Below, piece after piece: positions 12,204 to 23,700 of a stretch of 64,000 bases of DNA. This stretch comes from Eutreptiella sp. 'Long Island Sound 2002' (taxonomy: Eukaryota > Euglenozoa > Euglenophyceae > Eutreptiales > Eutreptiaceae): contig OZ038379.1 in NCBI GenBank assembly GCA_964036045.1, positions 110,988,611-111,052,610 of the forward strand. Direction: 5' to 3'. A program made the position numbers and the translations under genes. The notes below the pieces were generated by a model, which worked only from the letters and a program-made list of their open reading frames with translations, had not been told where the DNA came from and did no database searches. How positions within the stretch are numbered: position 1 is the first letter of the stretch; every line of letters starts with the position of its first letter.

Positions 12204-15200
12204 ATGTCGCTATCTGTCCCCGCCAATCCCGCGGAGTTGCCAGCCTTCCGGCGACGTGCCCGGCGCCTGGTAGACACAGTGTCTGATCTCGTCAGACACG
12301 GGCCGCACACGTATGCGGCGTTCCAGGCGCACGTGGACGCGGACCGTCCGGCCAGGGACAACGGGTGGGACCACTTCGTCGACGTCTGCTTGCGGCAGAT
12401 GTTGGCCCGCGATCCCCACCCGTACAACGCGCCCGACGTTCAGGCGCGGTTCGCAGCGGGCACGGTGCCGTTCGGGCTGCACCTGCTCAACCGACTACTC
12501 TGATGTCTACAAGATCTCGGGCAGCTCGAGGACGCGCAGCGCGGGCGGCCCCCAGTGGGGTCGGCGGGGCAGCCGGGGTATGCGGCGCCGGGTGCGTTTC
12601 CGATGCCGCCGCCCCCAGGCCTCGGGCCCATGCCCATCCCGCCCTTTGGGGCTCACCACCACCACCAACTCCATCTCCATCACCTACTTCATCACCCCGT
12701 CGGGTTCCCCATGATGCAGCATCACTTCCCACACCAACACGTACACCCGACAGCTGTGCCACCGCCCCCCGTCCATCTTCACCATCACCACCAGCTGGCG
12801 GCTGTGCCACAGCACCCCGTCCACCTACACCATCAGCATCACCATCACCGTCCGCACCAGCATGTGGAGTGCCCGCATCCCCTGCCCCAGCAGCACCCAC
12901 GACCGCCTCAGCACACAGTGCCGGTGCCGGAACCGGTACCGGTGCCTGAGCCGGGGCGGAGCGCCCTGCAGCGGGGGGTGTCGCAAGGGGCTGTGCCACA
13001 GCACCCCGTCCACTTTCACCATCACCGTCACCGTCACCTTCCGCACCAGCAAGTGGAGTACCCGCATCCCCTGCCCCAGCAGCACTCACGGCCGCCTCAG
13101 CACACAATGCCGGTGCCGGAACCGGTATCGGTGCCTGAGCCGGGGCGGAGCGCCCGGCAGCAGGGGATGTCGCAAGGGGCTGTACCACAGCACCCAGTCC
13201 ACCTTCGCCATCACCATCCCCATCATCGTCCGCACCAGCATGTGGAGTACCCACATCCCCAGCCCCAACAGCACCCACGACCGCCTTAGCACACAATGCC
13301 GGTGCCGGAACCGGTACCGGTGCCTGGGCCGGGGCGGAGCGCCCAACAGCAGGGGGTGTCGCAAGGGGCTGTGCCACAGCACCCCGTCCACACTCACCAT
13401 CACCATCACCATCACCGTCCGCACCTGCATGTGGAGTACCCTCATCCCCTGCCCCAGCAGCACTCACGGCCGGTGCATCAGCACACAATGCCGGTGCCGG
13501 TACCGGTACCGGCACCTGGGCCGGGGCACGGCGCCCATCAGCAAGGGGTGTCGCAAGGGGAGGCACGTGGCGTGCCCCCGGGCGAGGCGAGGAGAATGGG
13601 GGCACCTGCGGCTGAGCCACCCCTGGCGGTGCCCCAGCCGGAGTTTCCCGCGGCGGGGTCACCACCGCGGACGGTCCAGATGCCGGACCCAGCCGTGCCG
13701 CGCGAAGCCCCGCCCGTGGTGCCGACGGACCCTGAGCCAGTGGTGCCGGGTGGGGGTCTGCCCCCGACACATGGGATGCAGGGCGCGGCCCCCATGGGGA
13801 GGACTACGGCGGGGGAACGAGCGGGGGATGCAGCGCAGGAGGCGGCAGTGGCTGGCCCGCGAGACATCAGCGAGCTGCTCGCGCAGGCCCTGGAGGAGTA
13901 CCGGCGGACAGCCGTGGGGAGTGGGGGAGCCGCGCCGGAAGGGGCTGACGCCGGCGAGCTGATTGCGCAGGCGCTCGCGGCTTTCGCCCCGAGGACGGAA
14001 GGGGCCAAGGAGACGCCGACGGAGGCGGTTTCTTCGAGGGGACAGGACGCGGGGCGGGGTGTGCCCAAGGCGCACACGCCGGCGGAGGGCGGCGGGGTTG
14101 TGGAGCCCAGTGGGGGACGTGCCAAGGGGGAAGGAGTGGAGGACTGGATGTGGGAGTGGCGGGAGTGGCGCCAGGTGGCACCCGGTGAGCCGTGTCCGGC
14201 GGGGCTGGCGTACCGCATGGATCTCCATGCGGGCACCAGCTGGGCCCGGCTGCCCGCCAACCTGCGGGCACGGCTGGACGCGGCGGAGGCGGCAAGGGGC
14301 GGAGGCGCTGACGAGCGACCTCTGGCGCCCTTCCCGCCGCGGCCGGACACGCCGCCGGCGGTGGTCGCGGATGGAGAAGGGGTGGAGGGGGAGCAGGAGG
14401 AGGAGTGCGAGGGGGACGAGGAGGCATACGGGCCAGGCGAGTCGGCGCTGGCCCTCATGTTTGAGGACGAAGCCGGGCCCGACGTCTACGCCGGCATGGA
14501 CGAGGACCCGGCCAACGAGCCGCTGCGGCCCATGCCCACTGCGGTGCGGCCCCCTCCCCTGGGGAGCTGTGAGCGGCGGCACTGCAGGTACCATGCGGCC
14601 GAGGGCGCCCACAGGCACCGCCTCACGGGCGCGGGGCAGCGGGAGGCAGGGATGCTGGCGGACGCCCTGGAGCGCTATGAGCTCCAGCGCCCAGGGCAGG
14701 TTGCCCGGGAGATGGCCCTGGCGGCAGCGTCCCCGGACAACGGCCAGGTCCGCTGTGTCCAACTGGGGGATGCGGCGGTCCTGGGTCACCACCCCGGTGA
14801 TGTCCGGGCGGCCGAGCCCCAGGAAGGCCTCCCACTGTCGGTGCGCCTGTCCGTGGGGCGCCTGCTGGGCGAGGCAAGGCTGGAGGACGTGCGGCGGGAC
14901 GAAGGCCTGTACGTGGCCTTGTGGCGAGGTGGGGCTGACGCTTGGCGTCGCGAGCAGGCCGGGCGGCCCCTCACGCCCCAGGCGCTGGGGTCCCATGCGC
15001 TCCTGGTGGCGTTGCACCGTGAGGGTGCAGAGGTCGTGTTCGACGCGGACCGCCTGCTGCTGACCGGGGATGGGGCGGTCCTCGTCCCCACCACCAGCAG
15101 CTACCGCCTTGAGAGCCGCGGCGGTGACCTCAAGCTGCTGGTGGTGGTGGGCACGCGCCTCGACGGGAGCGCCGCCCCCCCGGGGTCCAAACACGCGATC

Positions 15201-16775
15201 CCGGTGGGTGGTGACGAGGAAGCAGGCCGTGGCGGTGACGGGGTGGCGCAAGAGCAACCCACGGGGGAGGAGCAGCAGAAGGATCAGCCGGAGATGGCCG
15301 GGGAGGAGGTGGACGTGCAGGCCATTGTGGCGGCGGCCCTGGCGAAGTACACAGATGCTGCGGGCCCGCCGCCGACGGCGGAGGCACTGGAGGAGGAGGA
15401 CCAACGCAGGAGGGGTGAGGAGGCACAAATCGCCATGGAGCAGGACGAGGAGCCGGAGTTCAAGGGTGAAGAGGCACAGGGCGCCGGGGAGCAGGACGAG
15501 GAGCTGGTGATCGTGGGGGCGAAGGAGGCGCGTGAGGTGGGTCCACAAGAGCTGGGGCTGGCGGATAAGGCTGGGCCGAAGACGGGGGAGGTGGAAACCT
15601 GCAGGCACTGGGCCAAGGGGTGGTGCATGCGGGCAGATGCCTGCCGGTTCGCCCACCCCCAGCCGCCGGTGCCGCGGGGAGTACCCCAGGAATTACTCCT
15701 GATCCTCCAGGCCATGGCCCGTGTGGGGGCCCTCAGCCTGGACCGCAGCCAGGACCACGGCCGGGGCCACGGTACGTTGCTGCAGGAAGCGGTGGCAAAG
15801 GCGCAAGGGGGAGGGCTCCCGGCGGTGGGGTATGCGATGGAGAGTGGGGGCCTGACCGAGTGGGTGGTGGCGTTGCCATGTGGCATGGCGGCCCTGCTCA
15901 CTCCGTTCCCGGTGGTCCCGTGGAGGGACGTGGTCGCCGTCCAGGAAGCCAATCTGGGATGGGTGTGCACGTGGCACACACACCCCGCCGGCATGGACCC
16001 TCGCGAGTGGTAGGCTAAGGCGGTCGTGACGTACCTGTCCTGGTCGTTGCCGGCAGCGCCCGGTGCGTGGGCGCAGTGGTGGGACAGGGCGCTCAGCTGG
16101 GCGAGGGATGGCAGTGCTGTGGCGGCCTGCCCTGACCTCCCACGCGAGCCCGTCTCAGTCCAGCGGTGGACTGTCTCCCTGCATCTCCCCACGGTGGCGG
16201 CTCGTCTTGCGGCCACAGACCCGGAGGTCTCGCTGCTGGGAGACCGAGAGGGGCCAGGGCTTCGCCTGGGTCAGGGGCTGGAAGTTCGCACCGCCCGCCT
16301 CCCCAGCCCTGTGGACGGGGACATCCTGGGGGGACTCCAGTTCACGCGGGCTGGCGGGGCTGATGTGTGGACCGCTGTCCATCGCCAGCTCCCAGACGCG
16401 TGGCCCCAGGTGTACCGGCCCCCTGGTCACGAGCATCTGGTGGGAGTGGAATGGCGCGTGTGGGCCGCCAACGGCCCGTGCCCACCGGTGGTGGCCCTGC
16501 CCAGGAGAACCAACCACCCCAGCTGGGAGACCGTGGCGGTCTTGTGGGGATGGGTGGCGGTCCGTGGGGCCGATGGCCACGTCTTCACTGCCCCAAGGGG
16601 CACGGTGATCGAGACCGACGGGGGGACAGCGTTGCAGCTCACGGCAGAGCCCCTGACCACGCATGCTGTGGTGGCCGTCCTCCAGTGGGGTGCAAACAAG
16701 CCACAGCCCTGGCGCGATCAGGTCGCTAGGGCTGTCTGGCGGGACCTGCCGGTCCTTAAGGCCGCCGTCTGGTAA
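12204..16775 (+). pseudogene. Copy B ORF1, N-terminal part with CCCH finger (three internal stops)
   Basis: The ATG at 12204 starts the same MSLSVPANPAELPA block as copies C and D. After about 105 conserved residues come a His/Pro-rich stretch, four 63-residue repeats (201 to about 452), and an acidic/Ala-rich middle. The middle has short amphipathic motifs such as ELLAQALEEY, ELIAQALAAF and AIVAAALAKY. A CCCH zinc finger follows (Cys 1133, Cys 1141, Cys 1147, His 1151; spacing 7-5-3). Nonsense codons are TGA at 12504-12506 (Arg in C), TAG at 13287-13289 and TAG at 16011-16013 (both Gln in C), all explained by single C-to-T changes. A TAA at 16773-16775 ends this half; copy D has a sense codon there. 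By position it is a gag-like, RNA-binding protein. Confidence 0.88.
12804..13562 (+). repeat. Four tandem 189-bp coding repeats (63 residues, His-rich)
   Basis: Each unit begins VPQHPVH, runs through a block of His, then VEYPHPLPQQH, PVPEPVPVPEPG and GVSQGA. The unit is a multiple of three, so the frame survives. Copy C has the same four units (41991-42749), while copy D has only about one. Confidence 0.9.
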
Positions 16776-19282
16776 GGAGGAGCAGGGCGGCGTCTCCCGG
16801 GCGCACTCCCCTGGCTGCGGGGCTGCGGAGATGCCTCTCCCCCGCCACCTGAGTTGCGGGGCGCCCTGGAGCACGTGTACTCCAAGCCCAGGCACCACTT
16901 CCTGGTGGCCGCGTACCATGGGGTGGAGCTCAGCAACGACGTGGTCGCGCTGGCAGCCGACGTGGTGCAGTGCCTGGCCCCCCATGCCATGATGCTCCCG
17001 AGGGAGGGGTGGGAAGGCCAGCGGCACGACCAAACCCCGGCTGCCCTCCTCATTGCGAGGTACGTCGAGCTGGGGGGCTCAGAGGCGGTGTACCTCGACC
17101 GGTTGGAGACGCCGGGCATGCGGCACTGGACGGCCCACCACCTCGTGGCCCCTGACATGCGGTTGGCCGTGGACCCGCTGGGCCGGCCTGTGGTGTTGGG
17201 GGCCCCGCCCCAATGGCCGCACACGTGGGACATGGCGGTCCAGACGATGCGCATGGCACCCAGGGGCCAGTGGGCGGGATGGCCGGGTGCGGAGCATCTG
17301 CAGGCGGAGGCCCGGGCGGCACAAGTGCAGCAGCCGGCCGGCAACACCAAGGACTGTGGCGTGTGCGCCCTCATGTCCGCCGTCGGTACCCTCCTCAGGG
17401 TGCCGAGGCCGGGCAACCTCCTGTCCGCGCTGGACAGGCGGTGGGTGGCGGCGGTGGTCCTCAACAAGGACATGGGGCCCATCGCGCGTCTGCCGTCCCT
17501 GGGGGAGCTGCCTGCAGCGGTGTTGGAAGCCCTGCCGGCGCCCCGCACGCCCTTGGACCTGGCGAACGTCCCGCACAACGTGGGGCTGCCCGGGGCGCGC
17601 ATGCAACATGCCCTGCTGTGTATGGCGGCGGCGGCGGACGGGGGGATGTCCATGCTGGCGACGGTGTCCCTGCAGCACGTGCAGGACGCGATGCAGCAAC
17701 AGCGGATGCATGTCCCCCAGCCGTGGGAAGAAAGCGCCAAGCGGTGGCTGAGGGTGGAGAGCGTGCCTTCCACCCATGCGGTGGGCATGGCGGATATGGG
17801 GCGGTTGGTGGTGTTGGAGGGGGCGGAGTATTGGGCCTGTGTTCGGGTGGAAGCAGGGGGACTGCAGTGGGTCGTAGTCACCGCGTGCCGGCTCAGGAGG
17901 CAGCAGTCCAGGGGCCCGGCCTGCTACCGGGTGTTCCGGGAGTGCCTCAGTGGGCTGGGGCCGGTGCGCAGGGCGCACAGGTGCACGGCCGAGGACATCC
18001 CGCCGGCGCCGGCGGTCTTCGTGGAGGTCACGCGGCCGCCGGTGATCCCAGGGCAGGACGTCTGGCCCGTAGCCCCGAGCAACGTGTGGCAGGCTGAGCA
18101 TGCAGCTGGCATGTGCAGGGCGCTGCAGGGTCACGCGGCGGCCCTCCCCAGGGCCCCGGCGGCGCAGTCCTCCAGCAACAGGCCGGCAGCCTCGCTGGCA
18201 CTGCTGCATAGCGCGTCGCGGGCGTGGTATTGGGTTGTGGCGGCGTTGGAGCCCCACTCCTCGGCGCTGCGCTTGTACGATCGCGGAGAGGGCACGGTGC
18301 TCACGGTCCGCCCCGCCGACCTGGAGGCCCTGCACCTTAGTGCACTGAGTGGCGACGGGGGCGACGCGCTGTACCTCCAAGGGACCGTGGCAGGCGCGGC
18401 CGCGACACGCTTCCGCCGGCAGAGCGGAGGAGATGCCCTCCGCCTGGTCATGGCGGAGAACATGGGGCCGTGGCTCCGGGCGTTCTCCACGTCCAGGTGG
18501 AAGGTCGAGGGCGACCGGGAGAAGCTCGCCGACGCGTGGCGCCGCTGGGTGGAGGAGCAGTTTCCCGTGGGGGGAATGCTGCACCTGCCGCAACCGCCAA
18601 GCGTGCCACCAGTACGGCCTGCGGCACCCCCGGCCGCGGCGGCGAGGCAGGCCCCGAAAGCGGCGCCCAAGCCGCCGCCCAAGAGGAGCCCCCCGCCTCA
18701 ATATGGCGCCTATGCCAACATTCGGTATGTGCTGCAGCACTTCGGTGGTGACTTGGCCACGGATCAGCGTGGGGCAAAGACGATCAATGTCTGCCCCTGG
18801 TCTCGGCTGGATGGGGCTGGTCACTGCACTTGGAAAGCTGGCACGCACTGCCGGCCTACCCACCTCCACCCCAAGGACCTGCTGGACCACATCCAGCGGG
18901 ACCATGCGACTGATCCGGCGCAACGGGACCAGGCGCTGGCCATGCTGGCTGGCGTTATGCCGGGGGGCCAGGCGGGGCCTTTCGCGTCGGCCCAGGCGGG
19001 GTCCAGAGCGCTCACGCTGCCCACGGGTGCCCGCCCTGCGGCGGAGCACGGGGCGTCGCCGTCGGCGGCACGATCTGGAGCGATTGGGTCTGCAGCACGG
19101 AGTGGGGCAGTGACTTCAACGGGGAGTACAGCGGCAAGTACATCCGGCGGACAGGCAGAAGGGGAGCCCGCCGCATCTGCCGGGTCTCAGCAGGCGACGA
19201 CCGCCTCGGGCGGAGGCCCACGGGGTCAGGGGCCACCTCGCCGGCCGCCCGCGCCGGGTGCGGGTGGTCCCCCTGAACCTGC

Positions 19283-19310
19283 TGGTGGCCCCTCTCCGTC
19301 CAGTGATCCG
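19283..19310 (+). repeat. 28-bp direct repeat, left copy (target-site duplication)
   Basis: Begins TGGTGGCCCCTCTCC and ends AGTGATCCG. It is identical to 20678-20705, bracketing the inserted sequence. Confidence 0.85.
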
Positions 19311-20677
19311 CACGAACCTAGGCAACCAGAAACCAAAGAACGCAGTCACACACTCGCAACCACTCACACACAAAGACACCTTCACTCACGCATCGATCCA
19401 TGCAACCCCCCCCCCCCCACACACACACACAAGCAGACATACAAACACACTAAATGAGAGAAACCAAGAACGAACAAACCATCTATAGCTGCGCACATGC
19501 GCATGGGCACAACTACACACGCACGCAAGCACGCACACACGCACCCACACACATAATAGCACAACATACCTGCAAAGGTCATCGTCCTTGCCGCCACCAT
19601 CATGCATGTGATGCCATGGCCAAAAAATAGGAAAGGTAGGACAAAGGGGACGGGACAGGCAAGAGAACAGAAGGGCTACGCACGAGGGAAGCGGGGGAAC
19701 GCAGCATAACGAAAGGGGAGGGGAGTGGACAAGGAGGGAGGGGTATCAATGTGTCATGGTGTAGGTCACGATGGTTGTATGATCAACCTCACAAAAGCGA
19801 GCAATGTCCTTTGTGCCCTATTTGTGTTTCATGGTGTGTGTGTGTGTGTCTGGGGGGGGGGGGGGTGCCATTGTCATGAGGCAACAAGGAACACCCTCGC
19901 AAATGGTTAGGTTCATATCCCCGAACCCCAACCCCGTAACCATCTCTCCCTAGCCCTTCACTTCACATGGTTCAATGTGGCCATGTGTTTATGTACACGC
20001 AAGATAATTGCACACAAGAATGAATGTGGTTGTCAATTTGTGCATGTGCATGTGTGTGTGGACGTGTGTATGGTGTATGTGTGTGTATATGTTTGGCTAT
20101 TTGTGTCCCTGACGAAGTGTGTGTGTTTGGATGTTTGTGTGTTTGTCGCCACGGGTACATGTATGCAAGTATGTATGTGTGCATGCACGCTCAAGTTCTT
20201 GGAGAAAAGACGTGGTGAGAACTGCGGACCAATGTTACTGTGAAAAGGGTGAAGTGTGGGCCAGCAAGGGTGGGAAGAGAGGGCGGAAAGGGGGAGAAAC
20301 TCCTGAGTGAGCCCTGAGTGAGCCCCCAATTAGCTCTCAGTGAGCGCTCACTGAGCGCTCACTGAGCCATTTGGCGCGCTCATTGAGCGCTCAGTGAGCG
20401 CTCAGTGAGCGCTCAGTGAGCCGGCTCAGTGACGGCTCAGTGACGGCTCAGTCGGGTGCTCAGTCAACTGAGCCGTCGAAAAAAAGAAACCCCCCCGGTC
20501 AAATCCTCTTGGCCTAGGGATTGGTGTCCCTTTGGGGACATTCCAAAACCCCTACCCAACCCCGAAAGCCACAACTTTTCATATGAAACCCCTTGAAAAA
20601 CACCACTTAGCCCCAAATGAGCCGTTTTAGCCCCAACTGAGCCCCAACTTCACGTTTCCAAGTGGGCCGCAGGTACA
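19311..20677. mobile_element. 1.37-kb unidentified insertion in copy B ORF1
   Basis: This sequence is absent from the matching place in copies A, C and D and is flanked by a perfect 28-bp duplication of element sequence. Its base composition differs from the LINE: less GC, with CA-, GT- and GTGT-rich stretches (19390-19560, 19830-20180). A palindromic CTCAGTGAG array lies at 20331-20470, followed by a tail with several TGAGCC and AGCCCCAA motifs. No long credible ORF, no inverted terminal repeats and no poly-A are seen. A long duplication would fit target-primed insertion (SINE- or LINE-like); the family is unknown. Confidence 0.7.
20331..20470. repeat. Palindromic CTCAGTGAGCG repeat array
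   Basis: Repeated 11-bp units AGCGCTCACTG change to the opposite sense AGCGCTCAGTG across a short centre (CATTTGGCGC). The two halves can therefore fold into a hairpin with arms of about 26 bp. Further CGGCTCAGTGA units follow. Confidence 0.8.
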
Positions 20678-20705
20678 TGGTGGCCCCTCTCCGTCCAGTG
20701 ATCCG
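20678..20705 (+). repeat. 28-bp direct repeat, right copy (target-site duplication)
   Basis: Identical to 19283-19310. Copy B ORF1 sequence resumes here. Confidence 0.85.
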
Positions 20706-20741
20706 GATCCGGCGGGGGGCCCCGATCCACACGTGCAGCCA

Positions 20742-20744
20742 TGA
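20742..20744 (+). other. In-frame TGA between ORF1 and ORF2 (copy B)
   Basis: Same position and same overlapping ATGA context as in copy A. ORF2 continues in frame with no ATG before the endonuclease motif at 20778. Confidence 0.85.
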
Positions 20745-23700
20745 AGGGGCCCAGCCTCCGACACCCGAGCGGCGGTGTCCTGGAACGTCCAGGGCTCGAT
20801 GCGGGGGGACGGCGTACCAGTGGCCCCAGGTATGCTCGACGGTGAAGCGGTGGCGGCGGGCATCATGAAGGGCGAGGGTGCCATCCTGGGCCTATTCCAG
20901 GAGACCGGCCTGCAGGACCCACAAGGTGTGGTGCACTCCGAGAACCAGTGGCGTCACCACGGGTATCATGCGTACCCAGGGGTGGATGCCCAGGCGGCGT
21001 CGGCGGCGGCGGTGCGCGGCGGGCTCTTGATTGCCCTTCGGGCGGACGTGTTCGCCGCGGAGGAAGTTCGAGATATCGTGGACATCGTGCCAGGCAAGGC
21101 CATGGCCCTCGATGTGGTGACCGCAGGTGGCACCCTCACGGTCATCAACGTCCACGGCCCGGGTAGCGGCGGCGACTCCTGGGCGTCTAAGGCGTCCTTC
21201 TGGGCTGACGTGGCCATAGAAGCGGCGGCCAAGAGCGCGGGTGGCACCAGGGCCGTGCTCCTCGGAGGGGACTTCAGCGTGTGGCTGGAGTCCCCGTGGC
21301 ACCCTACCACGAGGAGGTCCCAAGCCCTGTGGGAACAGTGTGGTTTCCACAGGGCAGGCCCGGAACGGGAGGAGGACAGGAGGCCCACGAGAGCAGGGCA
21401 CCGACTGGACTCCTTCCTTCTAAACTCGCCTCTGGTCCCATGGGCGGCGCGTGAGCGCCCTCACTTGGCGCCGGGGCGGTCTCCTGCGTCACTGGGGTCC
21501 GATCATGGCCCTGTGGTCCTGGACATCCCGCTAGCGGTGGCCGGCAAGGAGAGGGTCACCAGGATGGCCTACTCACACGCCCAGGGCAGGCTGCATGCCA
21601 TACGCCCGGACTCCCCGGGGGTTCGTGAGGCGGCAGCGGCAGTACTGCAGAAGGCCTGCGGGGATCGGCGGCTACAGGCGTGGCTCTCGTCAGACCAGGA
21701 CACTGCCACCATGGGCACGTCGGAGGTGCAAGCGGTCTTTGACCTGCTCTACGCTTTCCGTGATGACGTGTCCAGGGTCACGGGAATGCGCATGCCTTCA
21801 GGCGTGGACCCGCAGTACCCGTACGGGCATGCAGAAACGGAGGCGTCGTTGGACCAGGTCCTCTCGGATCAGCAGGCCCTGGCCTGGCGCGCCCATCAGC
21901 TGTGGCAACGGGACGCGGCGGCGGCCGGACTCCACTCCCAGGAAGCGACTGCCCTGCTACAGCACCTCCGGCGAGTGGACCCCGACGTGTCCCCCGCCTC
22001 GGTAGAGGACCTGCGTGCCGCATTGGACCAACAGCTCCACCAGCTGGAGACACGCGTGGAGGAGTTGCGGGATGTCCTCAGGAGCAACAGGCGCCGGTCC
22101 ATCAAGGACTACTGGCGGGGCAGGGTACCGGATCTGCAGCTCCGATGGACGGCGATACGGGGGGCCATCAACGTGGTGAACTATGCCCCGTCAGGCCTAT
22201 GGTCCGTACGCGTCCGTGAGTCGGAGAAGGTGCTCTTGGAGGCCTCGGACGTCATCGGTGAGGTCCAGAGGTATTGGGAGGCGTTGTACGCCAAGCGGCC
22301 AGTGAACCTGCCGGCCTTCGAGCGGCTGGTCCGAGCCCACATTCCCAAAGGGGTGCCGGAGGAATGGAGGTCGGTACAGGACTACACCATGCAGGACCTT
22401 AAAGACGCCGTGAGGCAGGCCGTGGCGGACGACAAAGCTCCGGGGTCCAACCGGGTCACGGCCGCCCTCATAGCAGAGCTGCGTGAACCGGTGCAGGGGC
22501 TCCTGGTGCATGCGTACAGGGCAATCCTGCGGGGTGCGGACGTCCCGGAGTCCTGGCACGAGGCCATTATCTGGCTGATGCCCAAGGGCACAGCCACGGG
22601 CAACCTGGACGAGTACAGGCCGATAGCGCTGGGGCAGCAAAACATGCGAATGCTCATGACTCCCCTCATGCGAAGGTTCACAGCTGTTCTGGCACGCAAG
22701 GGACTGGCCGCGGACTGGCAGTTCGGAGCCATGCCGGGCTCCACGGCGGCTGCCCCGGTGTTCCTGGCACAGCGCAGGCTGCAGCGTGGGCTGGAGGAAA
22801 ACCACGTCCTGGCCTTCGATGTGTCAAAAGCTTTTGACACAGCGCCGCACGGAGCGCTAGCGCTCCTCCTGCGCCACATGGGTGTCCCGGAAGAGCTCAT
22901 CAGGCTCTTCCACACCCTCAGCTGCGGGTCTCTGGTGCGCATCATCACCGCGCACGGCCCGACGCCGAGCATACGACTCCACAGGGGCCTGCGGCAGGGC
23001 AGTGCGGAGAGCGCTGTGCTCTACCTCCTCCTTTTGGGGCCTCTCCTGCGGAGCCTCGCCTGCAAGGCGCGGGGAGATGCTCGCCATGCGGTGCCACCCC
23101 TGGTGCAGGCGTACTGTGATGACCTCCTGTTGATAGCGCACTCCCTGCCGCAATTCCTGGAGTATGCGGCGGCGATAGCGCGGTATCTCACTGACATGGG
23201 CATGTCCCTCAACGTGGGCAAATGCGCCTATGCCAATACTGCTCGCATCCATTCGATTATGGTATACCTGAACCCAGGGGACACGGCGGCCCCATGGGTA
23301 TGCTTACGTGCCAAGGGCACGGTACCATACTTGGGCCTACGCCTCGATCCCAGGGGGATGGCGACCATGAAGGACAAACATGTACTCCGGTGTGAAGCCC
23401 TGCTGGGCTGGTGCAAGAACACGTTAGGGCCGGCGTCGGTGCCTCATGAGGTGATGGCGGCTGTGGTTGGAGGCATCGTGCGGTACGCGGCGCCCTACCT
23501 GTCCGACACGGCGGAGGCGGTGATCAAGCTGAATACTGCCTTCAAGGCTGCGGCCCTGCAGTTCGAGAAGCTGCCCAAGGACCTGTCCAACGTGGCGGTG
23601 CGGTCAGGTCATGGGCTACGGTTGGCGGATGTCCAGGTTATATGCCGCGACTCCGTCGTGGCGACCATGGCTCAGCTCACCCACCACAGGTCGACGACAG

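Larger units (their letters stand above)
16776..20744 (+). pseudogene. Copy B ORF1, Ulp1-like cysteine protease part (split by insertion)
   Basis: In the same frame as the preceding ORF1 part and open from the TAA to the insertion point. No clear ATG starts it, which favours an originally fused protein. The C48/Ulp1 signature is His in MRHWTAHH (17124), Asp in VDPLGRP (17172), Gln in VQQPAG (17328 or 17331) and Cys in KDCGVCAL (17355). The order and spacing match Ulp1-type proteases apart from a slightly longer loop before the Cys. A Cys/His cluster at about 18792-18910, ending HIQRDH, resembles a C2H2 finger. The tail is Pro/Gly-rich. A 1.37-kb insertion (19311-20677) flanked by a 28-bp duplication interrupts the tail. 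The stop is TGA at 20742-20744. Confidence 0.85.

Noticed and set aside
13659-15656. Long antisense open frame (over 600 codons) opposite copy B ORF1, with similar ones opposite copy C ORF1 (36630-38474, 39897-41894)
   Set aside because: They lie opposite genuine coding sequence with conserved domains, have low-complexity Arg/Pro/Gly composition, and are by-products of GC-rich codon use.
12204-16775. Alternative genetic code to explain the internal TAG/TGA codons
   Set aside because: Each stop matches a CAG or CGA codon in copy C by a single C-to-T change, and different copies carry stops at different sites. This is ordinary decay.
20490-20520. tRNA-like B box (GGTCAAATCC) in the 1.37-kb insertion, suggesting a SINE
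   Set aside because: One base short of the consensus and no matching A box or tRNA fold upstream.
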